From assembly GCA_023488455.1 (NCBI GenBank), contig JAMDDV010000040.1, forward strand, positions 60,536-124,535: a stretch of 64,000 bases of DNA. The letters run 5' to 3'. Made by a program: the position numbers and the translations under genes. The DNA is from Actinomycetota bacterium. Lineage in GTDB: Bacteria; Actinomycetota; Humimicrobiia; Hakubellales; JAMDDV01. Of the stretch, positions 8,249-17,940 are shown piece by piece; the first letter of the stretch is position 1; every line of letters starts with the position of its first letter. The notes beneath the pieces were generated by a model. The model was not told the DNA's origin and ran no database searches. It saw only the letters and a list, made by a program, of their open reading frames with translations.

Positions 8249-9034
8249 ATGATGAGAGTATTATTTTTCGGCGATATTATCGGTCGTCCTGGCCGCAGAG
8301 CGTTGAGCCAGAAGTTATATCAGATAAAAAATGAGTGCAGTGCTGATTTTGTCATCGCAAATGGCGAGAATGCTGCGGGAGGCATTGGGATTACTCCTGC
8401 TATTGCGGATGAGGTTTTTACGATGGGAATAGATGTTTTGACCTCGGGAAATCATATCTGGAACAAAAAGGAGATATATCAATATCTTGATAGTAAACAA
8501 AGATTGTTGAGGCCGGCTAACTACCCTCCTGGTAATCCCGGTAATGGGATGATTGTATTAAATAAAGATGATGTCGAACTTGCAGTGATGAACCTGTGCG
8601 GAAGAGTTTTCATGGATCAGCTTGATTGTCCATTTCGTACTGCAGACCGATTACTTGATGATATATCAGGTCGGACGCAATGCGTACTGGTCGATATTCA
8701 CGCTGAGGCTACCTCAGAGAAGCTGGCATTGGCCTGGTATCTCGATGGAAGGGTTAGCGCAGTTCTGGGCACGCATACGCATATACAGACATCTGATGAA
8801 CGGATATTAAATAAGGGGACAGCTTATATAACTGATGTTGGCATGGTTGGGCCGCGAGACTCGGTGATAGGAGTGGAAGTTGAGGACATTGTGGAGCGGT
8901 TTTTAACCCTTAGGCCTGTATCATTCAACGTTGCCAAAAAGAATATATGGATGGACTATGTTGTGGTTGAAATAGATGAGGAAAGCGGAAGTTCAACCTC
9001 GATTTGCCGTTATAGTATTCCACTGGAAGATTAA
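8249..9034 (+). CDS. ymdB: YmdB-family metallophosphoesterase
   Basis: A 261-residue calcineurin-like phosphoesterase of the TIGR00282/YmdB family. The visible signatures are FFGDIIGRPGRRAL, the metal-binding GENAAGGIG, SGNHIWN and the late GTHTHIQTSDERIL. Bacillus YmdB is a 2',3'-cyclic nucleotide phosphodiesterase that influences biofilm and sporulation decisions. An ATG at 8252 is an equally likely start and would shorten the product by one residue. Length is standard. Confidence 0.92.
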   Translation: MMRVLFFGDIIGRPGRRALSQKLYQIKNECSADFVIANGENAAGGIGITPAIADEVFTMGIDVLTSGNHIWNKKEIYQYLDSKQRLLRPANYPPGNPGNGMIVLNKDDVELAVMNLCGRVFMDQLDCPFRTADRLLDDISGRTQCVLVDIHAEATSEKLALAWYLDGRVSAVLGTHTHIQTSDERILNKGTAYITDVGMVGPRDSVIGVEVEDIVERFLTLRPVSFNVAKKNIWMDYVVVEIDEESGSSTSICRYSIPLED

Positions 9035-9092
9035 TTATTGCAAAAAAAATGCCGAATATTATATAGAGTATGTTTAGTTTTAGACGGTTACC

Positions 9093-10103
9093 ATGGCTTT
9101 AAAAGGCAGGATTGAACAATTTAACTTTATTGAAGTGCTCACACTTGCTGGCGCTATCAATAGACATGACATTACGATTTTATTCAGTAACGATCATGAT
9201 AGCATCCGACTCTATTTAAGGGACGGTAAACCGTTATTTGGTGAATCAGGTGTTGCGCCAGAAGACTATGTGAAGTGGCTTGTTGAAAGCGGTGTGGTGA
9301 GGGCTGAGAATATTGCTGTTTTAAAAGAAGACGGCGATTTCAATAGATCTGAACAGTTGAGCATCCTCAAGTATTTTGCTGATAAGGGTCTTGTGAATAT
9401 GGAGCTTTTGACCACTTTTACTTATGAGCAGACTCGGGAAGTCATAATGGGCATCTCCTCCTGGACGAGTGGCGATTTTGAGGTCATATTCGAGGATCAT
9501 GATTTTGGAGCTTTGAGGTTCAATCCAGTTGAAATAAGCAGTGATGTTGAATCAGAAGTGGCAAAAGCCAGGGTGAGAGCAAAAGTCATGAGTGATAGAT
9601 CAGCCATTTCTGAGGAGATGGTTTTTGATATAAATCCTCAGTTCAGTAACTCTATCGGTGAAATTACGCTGAACCCCTTGCAGTGGAGGATAATATCGCT
9701 GGTTGATGGGAAAAAGAGCCTCAGATATATATCCCGCTTTCTGGATGCCAGTGAAGATGAAATAAAATCAAGCCTGTTAGATCTTCTATCAAGAGGTCTC
9801 GTTGAAGTGGTTGGTGAAAAGGTTCATCTTTATGGAGTTAAGCCAGGCAGCGAAAAGGTGGTTCTCCCGTTCTCTCCTGCGGTTAAGGAGGGGCCAGTCA
9901 GGACGGAGGGGAAAGCTCCAGTGGCTGGATCTGATGTAAAAGCGCAGGAACCAGAGGAGGTCAAGCCTGTGGAGGCAGTGGTGGTTGCTGGAGGAGAAGA
10001 GGAAAAAGGGGAGGAGATCGTCCTGGGCCAAAATGTGAAACGCGATCCCAACCTTTCGCGCAGGCTCATAGTTAAGATAATTGACAGTATCACCGATTTA
10101 TAA
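9093..10103 (+). CDS. DUF4388 domain protein with a winged-helix segment
   Basis: 336 residues. The first 150 (MALKGRIEQFNFIEVLTLAG, then the DGKPLFGESG stretch) match the DUF4388/PatA-type N-terminal domain, found in proteins linked to gliding motility, pili and signalling. A central segment (about 205-250, WRIISLVDGKKSLRYISRFL) looks like a winged helix. Residues 250-310 are a low-complexity linker rich in Pro, Glu, Val and Ala, and a short basic tail follows. It is 13 bases upstream of a PilB-type ATPase gene, which suggests a role in type IV pilus or secretion control. That link is inferred from position. Confidence 0.75.
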   Translation: MALKGRIEQFNFIEVLTLAGAINRHDITILFSNDHDSIRLYLRDGKPLFGESGVAPEDYVKWLVESGVVRAENIAVLKEDGDFNRSEQLSILKYFADKGLVNMELLTTFTYEQTREVIMGISSWTSGDFEVIFEDHDFGALRFNPVEISSDVESEVAKARVRAKVMSDRSAISEEMVFDINPQFSNSIGEITLNPLQWRIISLVDGKKSLRYISRFLDASEDEIKSSLLDLLSRGLVEVVGEKVHLYGVKPGSEKVVLPFSPAVKEGPVRTEGKAPVAGSDVKAQEPEEVKPVEAVVVAGGEEEKGEEIVLGQNVKRDPNLSRRLIVKIIDSITDL

Positions 10104-10116
10104 AATGTAGATTTTT

Positions 10117-11814
10117 ATGAGTAGGGTAATGATGGAAGAAGATTTTAAGGATCTTTACGAATATTTCCTAAAAAACAAATTAATCACGAAGCAGCAGTTA
10201 GAGATTGCGCTTACTGAACAAAGAAAAACGAAGAAGTCGTTTATCAGGGTACTGGTTGATCTGAATATTCTGGCTGCTGATCAGGTTGCCAACTTTTTGG
10301 CAAGCAAATTGGGAGTGCCCTTTATCAAGCTCTCAACTGCCAAGATCGATATAGCCGCAATAGCAACGCTGCCGCCAGATAAAGCAAGGCAGTATTCAGT
10401 GTTCCCTTTTAAGTTTGATAATAGCAGGTTGTGCATAGCAATGGTGGACCCGACCAACATCGTCGTTATCGATGACATCAGGAGCATCTCAGGGTATGAG
10501 ATCGTCCCATATCTTGCTACCAAGGAATCAATTCTTGCTGCTATTCAAAGCTATTACAGGTTTGATTCAGAGGCGAAACAGGTCGTGGAGTCCGCAGCGA
10601 TTGGCATCGAAGGCGAAGATGAGCTGAAGATAGAGGATATAAGGGAGGCAGTTGATCAGGCTCCTATAGTTAAGCTGGTGAATATGCTTGTTACCCAGGC
10701 GGTAAGCGATCGCGCATCCGATATCCACGTGGAACCCCATGAAAAGGATGTTCGCATCAGGTTTAGGATTGACGGCGTGCTTCATGAGGTGATGCGACCT
10801 CCAAAGAGAATCCAGGCCGGCTTAATTTCGCGGTTGAAGATAATCTCGGAGATGAACATTGCTGAGCGCAGGATCCCGCAGGACGGAAGGGCCAGCTTTA
10901 TTATATCGGGCAAAAAGATCGATATAAGAGTTGCATCACTGCCCACGATATGGGGTGAGAAGATAGTCTTGAGGATACTGGAGAAGGGGAGCATCATTCA
11001 GCAGCTTAATGAGCTGGGATTTGAGTCCGATGTCCTGGTGCGGTATGAGAGTTCATACATGAAACCGTACGGTACCATTCTTGTAACGGGGCCGACGGGC
11101 AGCGGGAAATCAACTACCCTGTATGCCACTTTAAACATTCTGAATAATGCGGATAAAAATATAATAACTGTTGAAGACCCAGTTGAGTATCAGCTTCCTG
11201 GAATAAACCAGATTCAAACTAATGTGAAAGCCGGCCTGACGTTTGCAAGCGGGCTGAGGTCGATTCTGAGGAGCGATCCTGATATAGTGATGATCGGTGA
11301 GATTAGAGATCTGGAGACAGCCAAGATAGCCATTGAATCCGCTCTAACGGGTCACCTTGTTTTAAGCACCATTCATACCAACGATGCACCATCAGCAACG
11401 ACGCGTTTGATCGATATGGGAGTTGAGCCGTTCCTGGTGTCTTCTGCAATTGACTGTGTGCTCGCACAGCGGCTTGTCAGAAAGCTTTGTCCAAAATGTA
11501 AACGGTCATATAATCCGACTGAGGAGTCGTTGAAGGCAAACAGATTCCCTCCGGAAATGATCTCGAACTATACATTTTACGGGGCTGTTGGCTGTGGGGA
11601 GTGCAACGATACCGGATATCGAGGCAGGCTTGCGCTTTTTGAGGTTATGCCGATTACAGAGGAGGTAAGACGTTTAATAGTGGAAAGAAGGACATCTGAT
11701 GATATAAAAAGAATTGCAATTGAGCAGGGCATGATAACCCTTCGTAACGATGGCCTTCGAAAGGTAATAAACGGTATTACCTCCATAGAAGAGGTAATGC
11801 GAGTTGTCGTTTAA
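10117..11814 (+). CDS. pilB: Type IV pilus/type II secretion assembly ATPase (PilB/GspE family)
   Basis: A 565-residue hexameric ATPase. The N-terminal MshEN domain (to about residue 145, a possible cyclic-di-GMP binder) is followed by the GspE core. Walker A GPTGSGKST is near residue 325, the Asp box VEDPVEYQ, Walker B DIVMIGEIRD and the His box GHLVLSTIHTNDA follow. The four-Cys zinc motif (CPKC ... CGEC) lies near residue 465. All catalytic elements are present. It powers assembly of pilin subunits at the inner face of the membrane. No pilC, pilin or pilQ is nearby, so the rest of the machine lies elsewhere. An ATG at 10129 with GTAGGGT ahead of it is an alternative start. Confidence 0.93.
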   Translation: MSRVMMEEDFKDLYEYFLKNKLITKQQLEIALTEQRKTKKSFIRVLVDLNILAADQVANFLASKLGVPFIKLSTAKIDIAAIATLPPDKARQYSVFPFKFDNSRLCIAMVDPTNIVVIDDIRSISGYEIVPYLATKESILAAIQSYYRFDSEAKQVVESAAIGIEGEDELKIEDIREAVDQAPIVKLVNMLVTQAVSDRASDIHVEPHEKDVRIRFRIDGVLHEVMRPPKRIQAGLISRLKIISEMNIAERRIPQDGRASFIISGKKIDIRVASLPTIWGEKIVLRILEKGSIIQQLNELGFESDVLVRYESSYMKPYGTILVTGPTGSGKSTTLYATLNILNNADKNIITVEDPVEYQLPGINQIQTNVKAGLTFASGLRSILRSDPDIVMIGEIRDLETAKIAIESALTGHLVLSTIHTNDAPSATTRLIDMGVEPFLVSSAIDCVLAQRLVRKLCPKCKRSYNPTEESLKANRFPPEMISNYTFYGAVGCGECNDTGYRGRLALFEVMPITEEVRRLIVERRTSDDIKRIAIEQGMITLRNDGLRKVINGITSIEEVMRVVV

Positions 11815-13208
11815 TGCACCAGCGCGATATCTATTTAACGATAAAAAAATTCGTTACCGAGAATAATCTAATAATACATGGTCAGAAGATAATCTGTTCT
11901 GTTTCCGGAGGTCCTGATTCGCTTTGTATGCTTTTGGCGCTTCATCGTCTCGGGAAAGAATTTGACCTTTCCATCTCTGTATTTCATTTAAATCACATGC
12001 TTCGCGAATATGATTCGGAAGCGGATGCTGCTTTCGTGGCTGAAGTTGCCAGAGAGATTGGTGTTGAGGCATATATCGAGACATGCGATATCCTGAGGTT
12101 GGCAGAACAAAAGAAAAAGTCGATAGAGCTAACTGCACGAGAAGAGAGGATCAGGAGGTTGCGCGCTCGTGCAAAAGAGATAAAGGCTGACAGGATTGCG
12201 ACCGGTCATACCTTAAGCGATCAAGCTGAGACGGTACTTTACAGGATAATTAGAGGTTGCGGACTGAACGGTTTATCAGCAATGCGACCTCTGTCCGGGA
12301 TTTTCATCAAGCCGCTATTATGCATATACAGAGAGCAGAGTGAACAGTTCTGTCAAGAGCTCGGATATGAATACAGAGTTGATCGCACCAACTTCGATCT
12401 GTCGTGTGACAGGAACAGGATAAGAAATAGAGTCATCCCACTTGTAAACGAGCTATTTAACAGGGACATCAGGAGCTCACTTGTCAGGCTTGCAGAACTG
12501 GCAGAGGAGGATAACGTGGCTCTTGAGGATATTTCATCCGTTGAATTTGATAAGATAACCGTGAAGAGTAAGGATGAGATTCGGATTTTAAAAGCAGATC
12601 TGCTAAGGCAGCCTGATGCTATTCTGAAAAGAGTTTTAAGAAGAATCCTGCTTTTAGTAAAAGGTGAGGTAGCTGATGTTGACGAGGAGTCAATTAAAAG
12701 TATACTTAAAATCCTGAACAGTTCCGGCGGATATAAAACTGTAGATGTTGGTTCGGGAATTAAGGTTGAATCAGAGTACGACTGGATCATTTTTTCCCGG
12801 AAGCCGGCTGCCAAAGAGAAGTTTAAAGAAAGATATCTGGATATACCGGGGGATCTTAAAATTGACGAAATCTCGATATCATTTAAGGCAAGGATATATG
12901 AAGGGGGCCAGGTTCATATCTTGAGGGATGAGTGCATGGCAAATATAGACTTAAATGCAATAAAGGGGGAGATCAAGGTCAGACCGTGGCATGAAGGTGA
13001 TCGCATGATCCCGCTTGGGATGGGTGTTGAAAAGAAGGTTCATGATATTTTCGTGGACAAAAAAATTCCGTTTCAAAAGCGCAGGCAGTGGCCTATCCTC
13101 TGTGATCAGGAGAAGATCATCTGGATTCCCGGTGTTAAGCTGGATGATCGCGTGAAGGTTCGCGAGGGCACCGAGAAAGTCTTGAGGATAGAGTCAGTCT
13201 GGAAGTAA
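11814..13208 (+). CDS. tilS: tRNA(Ile)-lysidine synthase
   Basis: 464 residues. The PP-loop ATP pyrophosphatase motif SVSGGPDS lies near residue 30, and RIATGHTLSDQAETVLYRIIRGCGLNGL is the conserved TilS substrate region. The C-terminal domain (KVRPWHEGDRM ... VHDIFVDKKIP) is also complete. The enzyme converts C34 of the tRNA-Ile CAT anticodon to lysidine so that it reads AUA, and is essential in most bacteria. Its ATG shares one base with the stop of the pilus ATPase gene (TAATG). The tilS-hpt-ftsH order is widely conserved. Confidence 0.95.
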   Translation: MHQRDIYLTIKKFVTENNLIIHGQKIICSVSGGPDSLCMLLALHRLGKEFDLSISVFHLNHMLREYDSEADAAFVAEVAREIGVEAYIETCDILRLAEQKKKSIELTAREERIRRLRARAKEIKADRIATGHTLSDQAETVLYRIIRGCGLNGLSAMRPLSGIFIKPLLCIYREQSEQFCQELGYEYRVDRTNFDLSCDRNRIRNRVIPLVNELFNRDIRSSLVRLAELAEEDNVALEDISSVEFDKITVKSKDEIRILKADLLRQPDAILKRVLRRILLLVKGEVADVDEESIKSILKILNSSGGYKTVDVGSGIKVESEYDWIIFSRKPAAKEKFKERYLDIPGDLKIDEISISFKARIYEGGQVHILRDECMANIDLNAIKGEIKVRPWHEGDRMIPLGMGVEKKVHDIFVDKKIPFQKRRQWPILCDQEKIIWIPGVKLDDRVKVREGTEKVLRIESVWK

Positions 13209-13243
13209 AATTTAAACTTTTCGATGGAAGGCGCTGCGAGAAG

Positions 13244-13783
13244 ATGAACAACTGTATTGATAAGGTCTTAATACCGAATAAGGATATTAAAGCGAGGGTT
13301 AAGGAGTTAGGAAGACGGATCTCTGAAGATTATGTGGATAAAGAACTCATACTGGTGGCAATTTTGCGGGGTGGATTTATATTCATCGCAGACCTTGCCA
13401 GAAGCATAACGATACCTGCGCAGTTTGATTTCATGGCAGTCTCCAGCTACGGTTCTTCTGTCAGGAGTTCCGGGGTGGTCAGGATAGTTAAAGACCTCGA
13501 TATGAATATAGCTGACAAGAACGTGATAATAGTTGATGATATAGTGGATTCGGGCAGGACGATTAAGTATCTATACGACAACCTTATGACAAGATCTCCG
13601 CTCAGCCTGGAGGTCTGCTCACTGCTGGACAAGCCCTCGGAACGCGTGACCGATATCAGGATTAAATACGTTGGGTTTACCATTCCTTCAAAATTTGTAG
13701 TCGGTTATGGGCTTGATTACGCAGAGGATTTCAGACATCTACCTGACATTTGTACCCTGAAACCGAGCTTTTTGGGAGAATAG
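13244..13783 (+). CDS. hpt: Hypoxanthine phosphoribosyltransferase
   Basis: 179 residues with the phosphoribosyltransferase signature VIIVDDIVDSGRT (PRPP-binding Asp pair) near residue 100 and the early catalytic loop VAILRGGFIF. The segment SSYGSSVRSSG is the flexible active-site loop. The enzyme salvages hypoxanthine and guanine to IMP and GMP. It lies between tilS and ftsH, the standard neighbourhood in both actinobacteria and Bacillus. ATG at 13244 is preceded by GAGAAG. Confidence 0.96.
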   Translation: MNNCIDKVLIPNKDIKARVKELGRRISEDYVDKELILVAILRGGFIFIADLARSITIPAQFDFMAVSSYGSSVRSSGVVRIVKDLDMNIADKNVIIVDDIVDSGRTIKYLYDNLMTRSPLSLEVCSLLDKPSERVTDIRIKYVGFTIPSKFVVGYGLDYAEDFRHLPDICTLKPSFLGE

Positions 13784-13825
13784 TTGGATAATTTAGCTGG
13801 CTGTCTATAAAATTCTCAATATTAA

Positions 13826-13853
13826 TTGACTATTTATTTTAGGAGTATAATAT
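13826..13853 (+). promoter_or_regulatory. Possible internal promoter ahead of ftsH
   Basis: TTGACT (13826-13831) and TAATAT (13848-13853) are 16 bases apart in the 103-base AT-rich gap before ftsH. The nearby TATAAT at 13846 fits the -10 consensus better but is only 14 bases from the -35 box. This would give ftsH and the folate genes their own transcription start. Confidence 0.4.
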
Positions 13854-13886
13854 TTTATGGAAATTTTTTTAGGAGTTGAATGAAAT

Positions 13887-15788
13887 TTGAAACGTGGATT
13901 ACGCAATTTTGTGCTTTTAATATTTATTTTTATTGTTCTGATAATTCTTTTCAGAAGCCAGCTATTTAGCACGACTGATGTAAAAGAGTTCACCCTTAAC
14001 AGGTTCGAGTCCGAGGCAAAGAGTGGCAGCGTTGAGAACGTGCTGATAAAGGACAAGGACCAGGTTATAACTGGTACGCTTAAAGACGGTACTAAGTTCA
14101 AGGTGTCGTATACTCAGAACTACGATGTTTCGAAGATAATCCTTGATAACAGCATTAATGCAAAAGTTGACCCGCAGAACCAATCGGGCTGGTGGTCGCT
14201 CATCTCATCGCTTTTGCCCTTTATCCTGATGGTTGGGTTCCTGCTCTTCTTCCTGCAGCAGATGCAGGGCGGTGGGAATAAAGTGATGTCATTTGGCAAG
14301 AGCAGGGCTAAGATGTTCACAAAGGATCAGCCGAAAATTACATTTCAGGATGTCGCCGGTGTGGACGAGGCTGTTGAGGAGTTGAGAGAGGTTAAGGAGT
14401 TTTTGGAGAGCCCGACTAAATTCCAGGCGCTCGGCGCTAAGATTCCCAAGGGTGTTCTATTGTTTGGTCCTCCGGGTACAGGCAAGACCCTGCTGGCTCG
14501 TGCGGTGGCAGGAGAAGCAGGAGTACCGTTCTTCTCCATTAGCGGTTCTGACTTCGTCGAGATGTTCGTTGGCGTAGGTGCATCAAGAGTAAGGGATCTA
14601 TTTGAGCAGGCCAAGGCCAACGAGCCATGCATAGTATTTATAGATGAAATTGACGCGGTCGGCAGGCACAGAGGTGCTGGTCTTGGCGGAGGACATGACG
14701 AGCGGGAACAGACATTGAACCAACTGCTTGTTGAGATGGACGGTTTCGATGTCCATGACAGCGTGATAATAATTGCTGCCACGAACAGGCCAGATATTTT
14801 AGACCCTGCGCTCTTAAGGACTGGTCGTTTTGATAGACATATCACAGTTGACAGGCCCGATTTGAACGGCAGGGAGGCAATACTGAAAGTTCACGCCAGG
14901 GGCAAACCGCTTGAAAGTGGAGTTGACCTGGCAACTATTGCGAAGCAGACTCCAGGCTTTACAGGGGCAGATATTGCCAACCTTCTTAATGAATCAGCCC
15001 TTCTTGCTGCAAGACACGGGAAGAAAAAGATCGGCGATGAGGAAATCCAGCAGGCGGTTGAGCGAGTTATAGCCGGGCCGGAAAAGAAGACCCGTATAAT
15101 AAGTGAAAAGGAAAAGAAAATAATCGCATTTCATGAATCTGGACATGCCATTGTGGCACATCTGCTCGCAAACACTGAGATGGTGCACAAGATATCTATC
15201 ATATCAAGAGGAAGAGCGCTTGGATATACGATAACGCTTCCAACCGAGGATAAGTACCTTGTCTCGAAGGCTGAATTTATGCAGAATCTCGCACAACTTC
15301 TCGGGGGAAGAGTTGCAGAAGAGATGATGTTCAGCGATGTGACCACTGGTTCGCAGAACGACCTTGAGAGGGCGACCAAGATAGCAAGACAGATGGTGTG
15401 CGAATACGGTATGAGCGATAAGCTTGGGCCCATTGCGCTTGGCCAGAAAGAGGAACAGGTTTTTCTTGGCAGAGACTTTGCAAGTCATCCTGACTATAGC
15501 GACCAGATTGCTTATGAGATAGATCAGGAGATAAAGAAAATTGTCGAGCTTTCCTATTCCATGGCAAAGCACGTACTGGAGGATAAGAGGGATAGGCTAG
15601 AACTTCTTGCAAATCAGCTCATCGAGAAGGAGACCCTGGCGAGGAATGAGATCATAGAGATCATTTCGGGCCAGAAGGTAGCAGGTGATGAACCGAAGCA
15701 GGCTGAGCACGAAGCGAAGCCATCAACCCCCAGACATAAAACACCAAAAGGACCAGTTATATTAAAGCCAGAACCCGCAACAGACTAG
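13887..15788 (+). CDS. ftsH: ATP-dependent zinc metalloprotease FtsH
   Basis: 633 residues with a TTG start; AGGAG lies about 11 bases upstream. Two membrane segments (about 7-27 and 105-130) flank an external domain. The AAA core follows with Walker A GPPGTGKT near residue 194, Walker [11 protein letters not shown] and the second region of homology ([13 protein letters not shown]). The zinc protease motif HESGH is near residue 415. The last 40 residues form a Pro/Lys/Glu-rich tail. FtsH degrades misfolded membrane proteins and regulatory proteins at the cytoplasmic membrane. It follows hpt and precedes the folate genes, the actinobacterial arrangement. Confidence 0.97.
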   Translation: MKRGLRNFVLLIFIFIVLIILFRSQLFSTTDVKEFTLNRFESEAKSGSVENVLIKDKDQVITGTLKDGTKFKVSYTQNYDVSKIILDNSINAKVDPQNQSGWWSLISSLLPFILMVGFLLFFLQQMQGGGNKVMSFGKSRAKMFTKDQPKITFQDVAGVDEAVEELREVKEFLESPTKFQALGAKIPKGVLLFGPPGTGKTLLARAVAGEAGVPFFSISGSDFVEMFVGVGASRVRDLFEQAKANEPCIVFIDEIDAVGRHRGAGLGGGHDEREQTLNQLLVEMDGFDVHDSVIIIAATNRPDILDPALLRTGRFDRHITVDRPDLNGREAILKVHARGKPLESGVDLATIAKQTPGFTGADIANLLNESALLAARHGKKKIGDEEIQQAVERVIAGPEKKTRIISEKEKKIIAFHESGHAIVAHLLANTEMVHKISIISRGRALGYTITLPTEDKYLVSKAEFMQNLAQLLGGRVAEEMMFSDVTTGSQNDLERATKIARQMVCEYGMSDKLGPIALGQKEEQVFLGRDFASHPDYSDQIAYEIDQEIKKIVELSYSMAKHVLEDKRDRLELLANQLIEKETLARNEIIEIISGQKVAGDEPKQAEHEAKPSTPRHKTPKGPVILKPEPATD

Positions 15789-15826
15789 GTTTTTGCAATT
15801 AATTTCTCTGCACAAGGAGCAATAAT

Positions 15827-16390
15827 TTGGATCTAAAAAAGATAGAAGAAGGAGTAAGGCTTATCCTGGAGGGGATCGGTGAGGATACAAATAGAAGAGG
15901 CTTGATGGACACGCCGAAGAGGATCGCCAAAATGTATTCCGATGTCTTTGCAGGTATTGGTAAGGATCCAAGGAGCGTCATAGGCGATCTTTTTGAGGAA
16001 GACCATGACGAGATGATCTTGATCAAGGATATACCTTTCTTCTCCTTTTGTGAGCATCATTTAATGCCGTTCATTGGGAAAGCCAATGTCGCTTACATCC
16101 CCAATGAAAGCGGCATGATAGTTGGTTTGAGCAAATTGGCAAGAGTTGTTGACGTCGCATCCCAGAAGCCTCAGGTTCAGGAGCGCCTTACGACGGAGAT
16201 CGCAGATGCGATCAATGAGACACTTGAGCCTAGAGGTGTAATGGTTGTGATCGAGGCGGAACATTTTTGCATGAGCCTGCGGGGCATAAAAAAAAGAGGT
16301 TCGGTGACCGTGACTTCAGCCGTCAGGGGTCTTTTCAGATCCAACGCCTCAACCAGGGCTGAGGCGATGTCGCTCCTAAAGGAAAGATGA
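15827..16390 (+). CDS. folE: GTP cyclohydrolase I
   Basis: 187 residues with all GTP cyclohydrolase I hallmarks: DTPKRIAKMY, the zinc-binding SFCEHHLMPF (Cys and His ligands), GLSKLARVVD and the C-terminal CMSLRGIKK. It makes dihydroneopterin triphosphate from GTP, the first step of folate synthesis. The TTG start is preceded by AAGGAG at about 9 bases. Its stop overlaps the folP start (ATGA), so the fol genes form one coupled operon behind ftsH. Confidence 0.96.
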   Translation: MDLKKIEEGVRLILEGIGEDTNRRGLMDTPKRIAKMYSDVFAGIGKDPRSVIGDLFEEDHDEMILIKDIPFFSFCEHHLMPFIGKANVAYIPNESGMIVGLSKLARVVDVASQKPQVQERLTTEIADAINETLEPRGVMVVIEAEHFCMSLRGIKKRGSVTVTSAVRGLFRSNASTRAEAMSLLKER

Positions 16391-17562
16391 AATATTTTCC
16401 CCGTGTGCTCTCCTCGCTTGCCGATGAGAGCCTTTTTTGTTTGAAGGCAAGAAGCAGCTTCCCACAGTTAGAATACGGACAGAGCGTTGTGAAGTTCTAT
16501 AAGCAGTCTACTGATGTATGTTTCTGGTTTAAGGATGTCTGTGCTCAGGCAGATATCCCGTTTAACCTTGAGAAGGCGGTTGGGCCAGAAGAACTGGAGA
16601 GGTCTTTCTACATTGCGGTTGACGATAAGCAGATTAAGTATCTATCGTCTGAATCGGTTAGGGTAAGCGATGAGGCGTTCGTGCAATCAAAGATGGCGGG
16701 AACTGCCATTAAAAATTACAACGGTGGATACCACCGTGGTGAGAGCGCGCTTGCATTTATCAGACCATATGCGACATCGATAATGGGAGTTTTGAATATA
16801 ACCCCAGATTCGTTCTCAGATGGAGGAGAATATTTCGATGAGAATAAGGCGGTTGGAAGGGCAGCTCTCATCGCACAGGAAGGTGCAGATATTTTAGATG
16901 TGGGGGGTCAGTCCTCACGGCCTGGCGCAGAACCGATTAGCTCTGATGAAGAACTGAGGCGGGTGATTCCTGTAATTAGCAAAACTGCGGGCATGAACAA
17001 TATCACCATTTCCATCGATACTTACAGGTCAAGAGTTGCCAGGGAAGCGCTTGAAGCGGGTGCTTCGATAATAAACGATATAAGCGCGCTTACGATTGAC
17101 AAGGAGATGGTGGAGCTGGCAGCAGAAAAAAACTGTCCTATCATACTTATGCACATGCAGGGCGATCCTTTGACCATGCAAAAAAGTCCGACTTATGAGA
17201 GTGTTTGTGATGAGGTTTATCAGTACCTCTATCATAGGTGCGAATACTCCAGGAACCATGGGATAGACGGAAAAAAAATTATAATCGATCCCGGGATCGG
17301 GTTTGGGAAGACCACTGCGCACAACCTTGAGGTCCTGAAAGAGCTTGATAGCTTCAGGTCGCTTGGCTATCCCGTTCTGGTTGGGCCGTCCAGAAAATCC
17401 TTTATTGGCAATATACTCAATCTTCCTGTAAGCGATAGGCTTGAGGGGACGCTTTCTGCTGTAGTGTTTTGCGCGGTGCAGGGAGCAAGTATAGTGAGGG
17501 TGCACGATGTAAAAGAGGCGAAACGTGCACTTCTGGTAGTTGAAGAGATAATGAAAGCTTAG
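16387..17562 (+). CDS. folP: Dihydropteroate synthase with N-terminal extension
   Basis: 391 residues, over 100 longer than classic FolP. The catalytic barrel starts near residue 130 with SIMGVLNITPDSFSDGG, followed by DVGGQSSRPGAEP (pterin/pABA-binding loop), SIDTYRSRVA, INDISA, LMHMQG and the late GPSRKSF. The first 125 residues carry no motif I recognise; long FolP proteins with a similar-sized N-terminal region occur in anaerobic Bacillota. The enzyme joins pABA to the pterin and is the target of sulfonamides. ATG overlaps the folE stop by 4 bases. Confidence 0.93.
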   Translation: MKYFPRVLSSLADESLFCLKARSSFPQLEYGQSVVKFYKQSTDVCFWFKDVCAQADIPFNLEKAVGPEELERSFYIAVDDKQIKYLSSESVRVSDEAFVQSKMAGTAIKNYNGGYHRGESALAFIRPYATSIMGVLNITPDSFSDGGEYFDENKAVGRAALIAQEGADILDVGGQSSRPGAEPISSDEELRRVIPVISKTAGMNNITISIDTYRSRVAREALEAGASIINDISALTIDKEMVELAAEKNCPIILMHMQGDPLTMQKSPTYESVCDEVYQYLYHRCEYSRNHGIDGKKIIIDPGIGFGKTTAHNLEVLKELDSFRSLGYPVLVGPSRKSFIGNILNLPVSDRLEGTLSAVVFCAVQGASIVRVHDVKEAKRALLVVEEIMKA

Positions 17563-17571
17563 GATTTGAGC

Positions 17572-17940
17572 ATGGAGATTTTACTCTCAAGCATAAAAGT
17601 AAAAGGAAAGCACGGCGTATATCCACGGGAAAAAAGAAAAGTCCAGAATTTTGAAGTTGATGTCAGGATATTGATGGACGGAAGCAAAGCAGTTGCATCT
17701 GATGACCTGGCTTATACTGTTGACTACGGCTCAGTTGCCAGGATAGTGAAGAAGGTAGTGGGCGAAGAGAGCTATAACCTCATTGAGTCGCTCGCGGATC
17801 GACTTGCCAGGGAGATAGGTACTATCGAGAAGGTAAAGGCTGTAGAGGTAAAGGTGCGGAAAATGCGACCATCGGCAGCGTACAGAGTTGATTTCGCGCA
17901 GGCGAACTGTACTTATGGAAAATGGGGTGAGAGTGGCTGA
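17572..17940 (+). CDS. folB: Dihydroneopterin aldolase
   Basis: 122 residues if translated from ATG at 17572; a TTG two codons earlier is also possible. The family pattern is clear: KVKGKHGVYPREKRKVQNFEVDV near the N-terminus (the Tyr and Glu belong to the active site), LAYTVDYGSV in the middle and YNLIESLADRLA followed by VKVRKMRPSA. It cleaves dihydroneopterin to 6-hydroxymethyldihydropterin. It lies between folP and folK and overlaps folK. Confidence 0.93.
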   Translation: MEILLSSIKVKGKHGVYPREKRKVQNFEVDVRILMDGSKAVASDDLAYTVDYGSVARIVKKVVGEESYNLIESLADRLAREIGTIEKVKAVEVKVRKMRPSAAYRVDFAQANCTYGKWGESG

